Shown here: one piece after another, positions 1 through 12,000 of the stretch
How the letters are laid out: each line of letters begins with the position of its first letter
Numbering within the stretch: the stretch's first letter is position 1
Assembly: GCF_023499255.1 (NCBI RefSeq)
Contig: NZ_CP092183.1
Location: forward strand, 8,056,501 to 8,120,500
Length of the DNA: 64,000 nt
Source of the DNA: Couchioplanes caeruleus
GTDB taxonomy: Bacteria > Actinomycetota > Actinomycetes > Mycobacteriales > Micromonosporaceae
Direction of reading: 5' to 3'
Program-made: the position numbers and the translations under genes
Notes under the pieces: model-generated
What the model was told of the DNA's origin: nothing
Databases searched by the model: none
What the model saw: only the letters and a program-made list of their open reading frames with translations

Positions 1-3000
1 CTTCGAGGGCCTCGGCAACATGGCCGTGGGCGGCGGCGGCGACTTCTGGAACCCCGGCACGCTCACGTCCAACTACGTCCACTCGTACCTCGAGCACGGC
101 GCCCACAACCTCGGCAACAACATCATGGGCCCGCCGCAGCTCAACCAGAACCCTCCGCCGTCGAACGCCGACCTGAAGCCCCCGCCGGGCGCCCAGCCGC
201 CGGCCGGCGAGAAGCCGCCGCCCTACTCCCCCAAGCCGGACGGTTCTTCGAACCCCGCGCCCGGGCAGGACTCGCCGAACCAGCCGCCGGCCACCGGCGA
301 GAACCCACCCCCCTATTCCCCGGCCCCGGTGGGCAAGGGCGAAAACCCACCCCCCTACTCCCCCGCCCCGGTCGGCAAGGGCGAAAACCCACCCCCCTAC
401 TCGCCGCCGGCGGTGAAGGGTGAGAACTCACCGCCTGTTGCAAAGGGTGACAACCCGCCGCCGTACTCCCCGCCCGCTGCAAAGGGCGAGAACCCGCCGC
501 CTTACTCGCCGCCGGCCGTGAAGGGTGAGAACCCGCCGCCTTACTCGCCCGGCCAGAACGGGCCCAAGGCGCAACTGCCGGAATCGACGCAGAACTCCCC
601 GGGCATCCGGCTCGGCGCCGACCCCTCCGGCGCGCAGACCCCGTCGCCCAACGGCCAGCAGCCTGCCGACACACCCGGGGGGCAGGTTCGCGACGGCGTC
701 GCCCCGCCGGCCGGTTCCGCCAACCCGGCGCCGGTCCAGGATGGACTGCCCGGCTTCGAGACGTCTCCCGCACCTCAGCCGAGCACGGAGTCGCCGTCCC
801 CGGTCGCGGATGACCAAGCTCAGCAGGGACCCACGCAGCAGCAGCCCGGTCAGGACCAGAGCCCGGCCCCCCAGCAGAGCCCGGCCCCCCAGCAGAGCCC
901 GGCCCCCCAGCAGAGCCCGGCCCCCCAGCAGAGCCCGGCCCCCCAGCAGGGTTCTGCCCCGCTTCAGCAGAGCCCGGACATCGCTCCGCCCGCGGCTCAG
1001 CCATCGGCTGTGCAGCCGTCGCCCGGTGCAGAGTCCCCTGGGACGCCGGGTCCTCAGCCGGGGGCGAGCAACCCTTCGGCGACCGCACCGTCCACTTCGA
1101 CCAACCCGGATGTCCAGGTTCCGCAGAACCCGAGCCAGCAGCCCGGTCCCGCACCCCAGACCGGACCCGCGCCCCAGACAGGGCCTACGCCGCAGACCGG
1201 ACCCGCACCCCAGACCGGACCCGCACCCCAGACCGGCTCGCAGCAGACCGGGCCGCAGCAGACCGGGCCGCAGCAGGTCGCGCCCGAGACCGTCGTGCCG
1301 CAGGCTCCCGGGCCGCAGCCGACCGTCGTCGAGTCCGTCGCGCCGCCGGTCCAGAGCGACGCCACCCCCACCCAGGCCGACACACCCTCGGTGCAGACCG
1401 ACTCACCCCCGATCCAGGCCGACACCTCACCCACCCAGACCGACACACCGCCGGTCCAGGCCGACACCGCGCCGGATCAGAGCGACACCGCGCCGGAGCC
1501 GGCGCAGGTATCCGGCCCCGTCCCGGCGGTCGCGCCGCCGGTGAGCAGCACGAGCACGCCGCCGCCCGTCACCGATCTGGTCCGGCAGCCGGACGGCACC
1601 TGGACCGCCGACGGCCGGCCCGTCGCGGTACGTCCGCTGACCGGCGACCGGCCGGGCATCGTCCTGGTGTCCGACAACGACTGGGCGAAGCTCGAGAACC
1701 GCCCGCTCCTGCCTTCCGGCGCCTCGACGGCGGTTATCGTGCACGGCGCCGGACCTGTCGTGCACGCACCGGTACGCAACCCGGACGGCACCACCGGCAC
1801 CGTCGCGCTCACCCCGGGGCAGCTCGCGCAGATCGTCGACAGCCCGGGTACCCCCATCGCCCTCGTCTCGTGCGACACCGGCTCCCTCGCGGACGGCTTC
1901 GCCCACCAACTCGCCGTAGCCAACCAGGGTGACGTCCTGGCACCCACCTCCGACGTCGTCGTGGGCGCCGACTCCGCCCCCGGCCAGGTCCTCACGGCGG
2001 ACGCCGAGCCCTGGATGCTCTTCGAACCGGAGAGCGACGAGGCGTGGGACGTCGTCAACGACGTACGCGACTTCGACGGCATCACGTCCCAGGCGCCCGC
2101 CGACACCTCGCAGACGGGGGTCACGGCGTACGGCGACACCGCTCAGCCCGGCCCGAACGGCACCGGCGACCGGTCGGCTCAGACCTCACCGCCGCCGCTG
2201 CTCGCCGACGTGCTGCCGAGGAACCGGTGGTGGCAGCTCTACCTCGACCCGAGGCACCACGCCGAGGCGCAGGCCGCGTACCCCGATGATCCCGGTTCGT
2301 ATTACGACCATGACCAGTCGCCCGGCTTCCAGCGCGGCATGGTGGACGCGTACGAGCAGTTCCTCAACAACCCGGCCGTCGACAGCAGCACGCTGAACGC
2401 CGCCACCTACAAGCAGATGCACGAGACGGTCACCCAGCATCTGGACCGGCCGCTGGACTGGACGGGCGGCACCAGCCACCAGGGCCGCTTCGTGCGACCC
2501 ACCTCGTTCCCCGTACGCAATCCCGAGATCAGCCCCGACGTCTTCGCCGACCGCATCGGCGACCGGCCGCTGATCATGGACTTCCACCAGGCCCTGCGGC
2601 TCGGCCGGAGCGGCCCGCAACCCGTCACGTTCACCAGCACCATGATGGGCCGGGGCGGGCTCAGCGCGACCGACATGCCGCGCACCATCACCACCAACTA
2701 CGCCCGCGCCGACGCTCCCAAGCTGGTCGACACCGTCTTCGACCAGTACCGCGCCGAACTGGTCACCGCCGGCACCGACCCGGACGCGAAACTCGCCGCC
2801 ATCGCCCGTACCGTCCGGACCCTGCACATCACCCATCCCTTCGAGGACGGCAACCGCCGCCTCAACGTCCACGTCCTGCTGCCCAAGCTCCTGCTCGACA
2901 ACGGCTTCCAGCCCGTCGTCGCGCCCGACATGGACCAGCTGTTCCAGGGCGGCGTCTCCATCCCGGACATCGTCTCCGTCCTGCACGGCTCCCAGCCCTC

Positions 3001-6000
3001 CACCAGCGACGGCGTCACCCTCTCCGGCACCCGGACCGACCCCCGGTCCCCCACCCCGCCCACCCAGAGCCACCCGACGTCGTCCCCGGCCGGCCCGACG
3101 CCCGCCCAGAGCAACCCGACGTCGTCGTCCCCGACGCCCGCCCAAAGCGACCCCACACCGCCCCCGGCCGACCCGACGCCGCCCCCGACCGGCACCGCGC
3201 CGGCCACGCAGACTCCAGCCCCCACGGTGTCCGACCTGACGCGGCAGCCGGACGGCACCTGGCTGGCCGACGGCCGACCGGTGGTCGTACGGCCGCTGCC
3301 CGACGACCGGCCCGGCGTCATCCTGGTCCCGGACAGCGATTTCGCGAGGCTCGAGAACCGCCCGCTGCTGCCCACCGGTACCTCGACGGCGGTCATCGTG
3401 CACGGCGCCGGACCGGTCGTCCATGCCCCTGTCCGCAATCCTGACGGCACCACCGGCACCGTCGCGCTCACCCCGGGGCAGCTCGCGCAGATCGTCGACA
3501 GCCCGGGTACCCCCATCGCCCTCGTCTCGTGCGACACCGGCTCCCTCGCGGACGGATTCGCCCACCAACTCGCCGTAGCCAACCAGGGTGACGTCCTGGC
3601 ACCCACCTCCGACGTCGTCGTGGGCGCCGACTCCGCCCCCGGCCAGGTCCTCACGGCGGACGCCGAGCCCTGGATGCTCTTCGAACCGGAGAGCGACGAG
3701 GCGTGGGACGTCGTCAACGACGTACGCGACTTCGACGGCATCACGTCCCAGGCTGCCACCGAGCCGGCCACCTCCACCCACGATCAGACGGGTGTCACCG
3801 CGTCCGGCCGCCGCAACCTGCGCCGCTCCACGGTCGAGCAGTCACTGCCGCCGATGACTGCGCGCCAGCGGGCCATGCGCGGCGCCGACCAGAACGATCC
3901 GAACACCCCGCCGACCTGGGTCAACCCGCCGCGCACCGGCCCGAACGGCGAGGCGCTCTGGGACGGCACCCGGGCCCGGCTGCATTTCCAGACCGGCGTA
4001 CGCGACGAGGTCATGAACGACGCGTACGTGGGCGACGACCAGCGGGGCAACCCCCGCTACGAGTGCGCGAGCTGTCACGACGACTTCCCGGCGAGCGACG
4101 TCGACATCGACCACATCGACGGCATCCTGTCGTACGTCAACGCCAACACCGACCCGGTCCAGTGGACGGTCGACCTCGGCAACGGCTGGTCCCGTACGGC
4201 CGAGGCGATCACCCTGCAGGATGCCCGCGACGCGGCGAACGACGCCCCGAACCTGCGGACCATGTGCGGCTCGTGCAACCGCAGCAGGGGAAGCCGGAGC
4301 CAGAGCCGCTTCATGGATTCCAGCGGCGCGCGCTGGGTCGACCAGCCCTCCCGGGCCCAGACCGGCGTCACGATGGGCGTCGACACCCCGACGCCGCAGC
4401 CGGCCCAGGTCCTGGAACGCCGCGACGACGGCACCTGGCTGGCCGACGGCCGGCCGCTGCTGATTCGTCCCCTCACCGGCGACCGGCAGGGCATCGCGCT
4501 GCTCACCGACGACCAGTGGAACCAGGTCCAGAACCGCACCCTCGTACCACCCGGCACCGGCGGCGCGGTCGTCGTGCACGGCGACGGCACCGTCGTGCAC
4601 GCCCCCGTCCTGAGCGACCAGGGAGCGGTCACCCTCACCCCCGAGCAGCTCGCCCAAATCTTGCAGGACATCGTTCCCACCGATGCTCCTCTGGCCCTGG
4701 TCTCGTGCCAGAGCGCGACATTGCCCGACGGCTTCGCCCAGCAACTCGCCGCAGCCCGCGACGGCGACGTCCTCGCCCCACAGACCGACGTCATCGTCGG
4801 CTCCGACACCGCACCCGGCGACGTGCTCACCGTCGACGCCGAACCCTGGCTGCTCTTCGAATCCGACAGCGACCAGCCCTGGGACGTCCTCAACGACGTC
4901 ACCGACTTCGACGGCATCACCGCGCAGGAGCCCGCCGGGGACACCGGCGTCACGGTGTCCGGCCGCCACGGCCGTCATCTGCGCCGCTCCACGCTCGATC
5001 AGTCCGAACCTCCCATGACCGCCCGGCAGCGGGCCCTGCGGGGCAACACGCAGAGCGCAGACACTCCACCGACGTGGATCACCCCTCCGCGCATGGGACC
5101 CCGGGGCGAGCAACTCTGGGACGGCACGCGCACCCGGCTGCACTTCCAGACCGGCGTACGCGAACAGACCATGCGCGATGCCTACGTCGGCCGTGACCGG
5201 CGTACCGGCGACCCGCTCTACGAATGCTCCAGCTGCCGCGACGCGTTCTTCAGCGATGAGATCGACATCGACCACATCGACGGGATCCTGTCGTACGTCC
5301 ACGCCAACACCGAGACCGAGAACTGGACCGTCGACCTGGGCAACGGCTGGCGCCGCGACGCCGAGGCCATCACGCTCGCCGAGGCTCGTGCCGCCGCCAA
5401 CGCCGCCCGCAACCTGCGGACGATGTGCGGGTCCTGCAACCGCAGCCGCGGAAGCACCAGCCAGAGCCGCTACATGGACTCGAGCGGCGCCCGCTGGACC
5501 AGCCAGCCGTACCGCGTCCAGACCGGCGTCACCATGGGCGTCGACACCCCGGCCCCGCAGCCGGCCCAGGTCCTGAAACGCCGCGACGACGGCACCTGGC
5601 TCGCCGACGGCCGGCCCCTGCTCATCCGCCCCCTCACCGGCGACCGGCAGGGCATCGCCCTGCTCACCGACGACCAGTGGAACCAGGTCCAGAACCGCAC
5701 CCTCGTCCCACCCGGCACGGGCGGCGCGGTCGTCGTCCACGGCGACGGCACCGTGGTCCACGCCCCCCTGCTCGACAACGAGGGAGCGGTCACCCTCACC
5801 CCCGAGCAGCTCGCGCAGATCCTGCAGGACGTCGTCCCGGCCGACGCGCCTCTGGCTCTCGTGTCCTGCCAGAGCGCGTCGCTGCCCGACGGCTTCGCCC
5901 GGCAACTCGCCGCAGCCCGCGACGGCGACGTCCTCGCCCCGCAGACCGACGTCATCGTCGCCTCTGACACCGCACCCGGCGACGTCCTGACCGCCGGCGC

Positions 6001-9000
6001 AGAGCCGTGGCTGCTGTTCGAGCCGGAGAGCGACCAGGCCTGGGACGTCGTCAACGACGTCCGGGACTTCGACGGCATCACGTCCCAGGCACCCACCGGC
6101 ACCGCCGACGGCGTGACCGTCTCCGGCCGCCACGGCCGTAGCCTGCGACGTTCCACGCTCGACCAATCGGAACCCCCGATGACCGCGCGGCAGCGGGCGC
6201 TGCGGGGCAGCACGCAGAGCGCGGACACCCCGCCGACCTGGGTCAGCCCGCCGCGTGTCGGACCCGACGGGGAGGCGCTGTGGGACGGCACCCGCGCCCG
6301 GCTGCACTTCCAGACCGGCGTACGCCAGGCGGTCATGAACGACGCCTACGTGGGCCGCAGCCGCCGCACCGGCGATCCGGTCTACGAGTGCGCGAGCTGC
6401 ACCAACGCCTACCCGGCCGGCGACATCGACATCGACCACATCGACGGCATCCTGTCGTACGTCAACGCCAACACCGACCCGGTGCAGTGGACCGTCGATC
6501 TCGGCAACGGCTGGTACCGCACCGCCGAGGCGGTCCGCCTGGAAGACGCACGGGACGCCGCGAACGACGCGCCGAACCTGCGTGCCATGTGCGGGTCCTG
6601 CAACCGCAGCCGGGGAAGCAGAAGCCAGAGCCGCTACATGGACTCCAGCGGCGCGCGGTGGGTCGACCAGCCGTACCGCGTCCAGACCGGCGTCACCATG
6701 GGCGTCGACACCCCGGCCCCGCAGCCGGCCCGCGTCCTGGAACGCCGCGACGACGGCACCTGGCTCGCCGACGGCCGTCCCCTGCAGATCCGCCCCCTCA
6801 CCGGTGACCGCCAGGGCATCGCCCTGCTCACCGACGACCAGTGGAACCAGGTCCAGAACCGCACCCTCGTACCCCCGGGCGCCGGCGGCGCGGTCGTCGT
6901 GCACGGCGACGGCACCGTCGTGCACGCCCCGCTGCTCGACAACCGTGGGACGGTCACCCTCACCCCGGAGCAGCTGGCGCAGGTCGTACGGGACGTCGCG
7001 CCCGCCGGCCAGCCGCTCGCCCTGGTCTCGTGCCAGAGCGCCGCCCTGCCCGGCGGCTTCGCCCGGCAACTCGCCGCGGCCCGCGACGGCGACGTCCTCG
7101 CCCCGCAGACCGACGTCATCGTCGGCTCCGACCAGGCCCACGGCCGGGTGCTCACCGCCGGGGCCGAACCGTGGCTGCTGTTCGAGCCGGAGAGTGACGA
7201 GGCCTGGGACGTCGTCAACGACGCCGCCGCATTCGACGGCATCACCGCCGAGGCCCCAACCGGCGACAGCGGCGTCACCGTGTCCGGCCGGCGGCCGCTG
7301 CGACGCTCGACGATTGAGCAGTCGCTGCCGCCGATGACCGCACGCCAGCGGGCCCTGCGCGGTGGCGGCCAGGGCAGCGCCACCACGCCGCCGGCCGGCG
7401 TCGCGCCGCCGCGGACCGGGCCCAACGGCGAGACGCTGTGGGACGGCACCCGCGCCCGACTGCACTTCCAGACCGGCGTACGGCAGAGCGTGATGGACGC
7501 CGCGTACGTGGGCCGGGACCGCCGCTCCGGTGACCGCCTGTACGAATGCTCCAGCTGCCGCGACGCGTTCTTCAGCGACGAGGTCGACATCGACCACATC
7601 GACGGCATCCTGTCCTACGTCAACGCGAACGCGGACGCGATCCGGTGGGACGTCCACATCGGCAACGGCTGGTACCGCACCGCCGAGGCGATCACGCTCG
7701 CCGACGCCCGCACCGCCGCCAACGACGCCCCCAACCTGCGCACCATGTGCGGGTCGTGCAACCGCAGCCGCGGAAGCCGGAGCCAGTCGCGGTACATGGA
7801 CTCCAGCGGCGCGAGCTGGGTCAGCCAGCCCTTCCGTCCGGGCGTGACGATGGGCGTCGACGCCCCGAGCGTCACGACGAGCCCGTTCGACGACCAGGTG
7901 TCGGCCGTACGCCCGCTGACCCGCGCGCAGGACCCGGCGGCCTGCCTCACGTCGCTGCGGGAATTCTCGCTCCTGCAGCACCCGGACGGCCTGAGCACCG
8001 GTCGAGCCCGGGACGACTCCACCGTCGGCGCGGACACCGTGCTGCCGGGTATCGCCGACCAGCAGTGGCAGCCGACCAGCACCTGGGAGCACATCGAGGC
8101 CGTCCTGCGCGCCGGGCCGCCGCGTTCCACGGCGTACGTCCTCATCGGACGGCCCGGCGACGTGGGGCACGCCGTGGTGGCGCACCACGACGAGCAAGGC
8201 CTGCGGTACGCCGACCTCAACCGCGAGACGGACGACCGGGTCCTGCCCACGCCCTCGCAGCTGCCCGCGCCGGTGGACGCCCGCGTGCTCGTCGTCGGTC
8301 CGGACGGCCGGGTGCTGAACGAGGCCGTGGCCCCGGCGGAGCCGACCACCGCGCAGGCGCTGGTCGACGCGCCCGGCACCGACGAGCAGGGCGTCCGTTT
8401 CGGCGCGATCGGCATCGAGGTGGAGGGCCGCCGCCACCAGCTCACCGGCACCGACGGCCTGGGCTACAACGACGTCCTGGTCAAGCACCGCAGCGGGCTG
8501 GTGCAGGTCAAGGTCGACGAGTACCACGCCCGGGACCGCGACGGGAAGCTGACCCGGGACAAGGTCATGCTCGGCGAGGTCGTGGGGGTGCCCGGCAAGG
8601 TCCTGGACCGCGAGCACCGGCCCGACCGCCGCGAGGTCACCCGGCTCGTCGCCGACGCCAACCGCAAGCTCGACGGGCTGCGCGAGGGCAGGGAGAAGCC
8701 GCTCGCGGAGCTGTTCCCCGAGTCGGAGGGCTGGATCGTCCAGCCGGTCGCCGGGCAGGTGGGCGTCAAGGGCCGCATCCTCAACCCGAAGAGCAACCCG
8801 TACGCCCAGTTCACGGTGGGTGTACCGCTGGCCCGTACGGCGAAGTTCCTGCGGTACGTGGCCGACAACTCGTCCCGCCGCGCCATGGACGGTTCGTTGC
8901 GCAGCCGCCGCGCGCTCCTCGAGGACGGCCTGCAGGTCGCCGAGGACATCGGCCGGCAGTACCGCGACTGGGCCGGCGACACGGCCGACACACGGGACGC

Positions 9001-12000
9001 GGACGAGATCGCCGGCCTGCTCGCCGTGATGTACCCGCACGTCGCAGCCCTGATGTTCAGCCGGGTCGGCAAGCTCATGGGCGGTCCCACGCGGCTGATG
9101 AAGAGCTACCTGGCGGTGGCCTCGCGGGTGGCACCGAACGGCCTGTACGCCTCGCTGTCGCCGAAGGCCAAGGAGTTCCTCGAGGAGCACGCCGACGACA
9201 TCCACGCCGCGGTGGAGAAGCAGTTCGTCGCGGCGATGGCCGATCGGCCCGAGGTCATGCGGGCGTTGCGGGACAACGACCTGATCGACGAGGACGGCGG
9301 CACCGACCTGCTGTCCGAGCGGATGGGCGACGGCACGGACGCCCAGATCGCCGACTACCTGGACAACGCCCTCCACGAGCGCGGCAAGTACGGCATCCCG
9401 TACCTGACCCAGAGCGAGTTCCTGAGTACCCGCTTCGCCGAGCTCGACAGCAACGACGGTCACCTCGCCGACCGGCCGCTCGTGCAGCTGGAGATCCGGG
9501 CACTGCGGGCGCACCAGGACCTGGACGGCATGACGCGTACGGTCGAGGACCTCGCCGCGCTGCTGGCGGACCTGGACCAGGAGCTCGGGCCGGTGGACGT
9601 ACCCCGGGCCACCGCCCAGCTCGCCGCCGAGGCCGCCACGATCGCCCCGGTGCTCGAGAGCCTCGACCGGGCCGCCACGGGCCTCGAGCAGGCCCGGGAC
9701 CGGATCGAGCACCTCGCCGCGACGGCGGAGACCATCGCCGACCGGGGCGAGACCCGCCGGCACCACCTGGCCGACCAGGCCGGCTCGGCGCGGCGTGGCC
9801 AGCGCGCCCTCGACGATCTGATGCGCCGTGAGCAGCTGGCCGACCGGGTGGTCGGCCGGATCCTCGCCCGCACCGACCGGCTGGCGCAGGACCCCGCGTA
9901 CGCCCCCACCGTCGCGCAGCTGCGGGACCTCGCCGGACGGTACGCGGCCGCGCTTGACGCCGCCCGCAGCGGCTACGACACCGCAGCGGCAGGGACCCGG
10001 GCCGCCGCCGCGGACCTGAACCGGCTCACCGCGGCGATGGCGGACGTGGCCACCGACGCCGGGCTGGCCGCCATGACGTTGCGCGAGCTCCAGGACCTGC
10101 GCGGCAGCCTCGCAGCCGCCACCGGGGCGGCGCACCGGCTGGCGGAGCAGGCCACCGGGCACGAGAGCGCCTTGGGGCCGGATCCCGCCCCGGCCGACGC
10201 CGTCATGGCGCTGCACCAGGTGCGGACCGCCGCGGCGAAGATCCGGGACATCGCGAACCGGGTACGCCGGCAGACGGAGACCCTCGCCGACAGCGCCGGC
10301 CGCGACTCCCGGGACGACCTGGCGAAGCTCACCGACGAGGTGCTCCGCCAGGTGGAACGACTCGACGGGCAGTACGACCGCACCGCGGTGGAGATGGGCG
10401 CGGCCCTCGCGGCCTACGAGAGCACCATCCCGGCCCGCAACCGCGCCGACGACCTGCTGGAGAACGCGGCCGAGCTCGCCGACGAGCTGTTCGGCCTGGC
10501 CGGGTCGCTGGGCATCGACGTGGAGGAGGAGTTCGACTCCGCGCAGGACGACGCCCTGCCGGCCGGGCCGCAGCCGCGCGACGAGGTCGACGACCTGATC
10601 GCGCAGTGGACGACGCTGGGCGGCACGGAGATGGCCGCGGAGCCCGGGCCGGAGCCGGACACCCAGCGGTTCTACGACCTCGACGAGGTCGACGTCGTCG
10701 TGATGCGCAAGCCCGCGGACGCATCCGGCAATCCGGGTGCGGTCATCGGCGTCGGCTTCCCCACGCGTACGGGCGACCAGCAGCGCTTCGACGCCATGCG
10801 GGCCCTCGACGAGGCGCCGCCCGACCACTACGTCCAGGAGCCGGCCGCCGGCACCTCCGACGGCCCGCGGGAGCTCCCGGTGCCGTGGGGCGGCCAGCAG
10901 GGCCTCGGCGACCGGCACATGTTCTACGTGCAGGCGCACGCCACGCCCGGCACCTTCGCGATCCGGCTCAAGGGCACCCACGGCAACCCGCCACGCGTGG
11001 TCCACGTCGGCGGCGCGCAGCTGGAGCACCTGGTGCATCAGACCCGCGCGCTCGAGCAGAGCCGGTCCGGTGCGCAGTCGCCGCTCATGTTCCTGTCCTG
11101 CTCCGCGGGCCGCCTGCACGAGGCCGGTGGCGCGATCTTCGACTTCCTGCGCAGCGCGGCGGACCACGGGCATGCCGGGGAGGCGTACGGCGCCACGCGG
11201 ACCCTGCACGCCGGCACTCCGATCCGGGTGGCCGACGGCGGCAGCCTCGTCCGGTTCGACAACCCGGACGCGGGACCGTCGAGGGCGCCCGTCGAGGTGG
11301 GGGCGGGGCTGCTCATTTCCGACCCGGACGACCCCGGGCTGACCGAGCTCGCCGAGGCGTACCCGGCCCGCGACGACCGGTACGCCGTGTTCAGCCACGC
11401 GGACGCGTACCGGCTGCGGCCCGGCGACGACCAGGTCTCCCCGCGGGAACTGGCCGAGCGGATCCGGCGGGACACGTCCTGGGCGAACCGGCCGATCGTG
11501 TTGCTGGCCTGCGACTCGGGCGCGGACCGCCGCAACGGTTTCGCCGCCCGGCTGGCGGAGGAGCTGCGTGGCATCCCGGTCTACGCGCCGAACGCCACGG
11601 CGTGGGCCACGGCGAACGGCCATGCCGTGGTCACCACGGACGAGCAGGACGCCAACGGCCTGCGGATCCCGGGCCACGTACGGGCGGACACGCGGTTCCT
11701 GCGGTTCTTCGCGCCGGTCGCCGAGCCGGGGCAGCCCGCGGGCCCGACGGTCGTCACCGAGATGCCGTACCTGCTCGGCACGGACGCCGACCTCGGTGAC
11801 GTCAATGTGGACGGCTTCGCCGACGCCGTCCGGGACGACGCCGAGGACGCGCGCCGCGACGCCGACGACCTCGCGGGGGCGCTGCAGCCGGCGGCCGACG
11901 AGATCACCCCGCTGCTCGCCGATCTGCCGCGCGCCGAGCAGCTCGTGCAGGAGGCTCAGGAGCTCGCCACCCGTACGCGGGACCTGGCCGACGAGATCGA

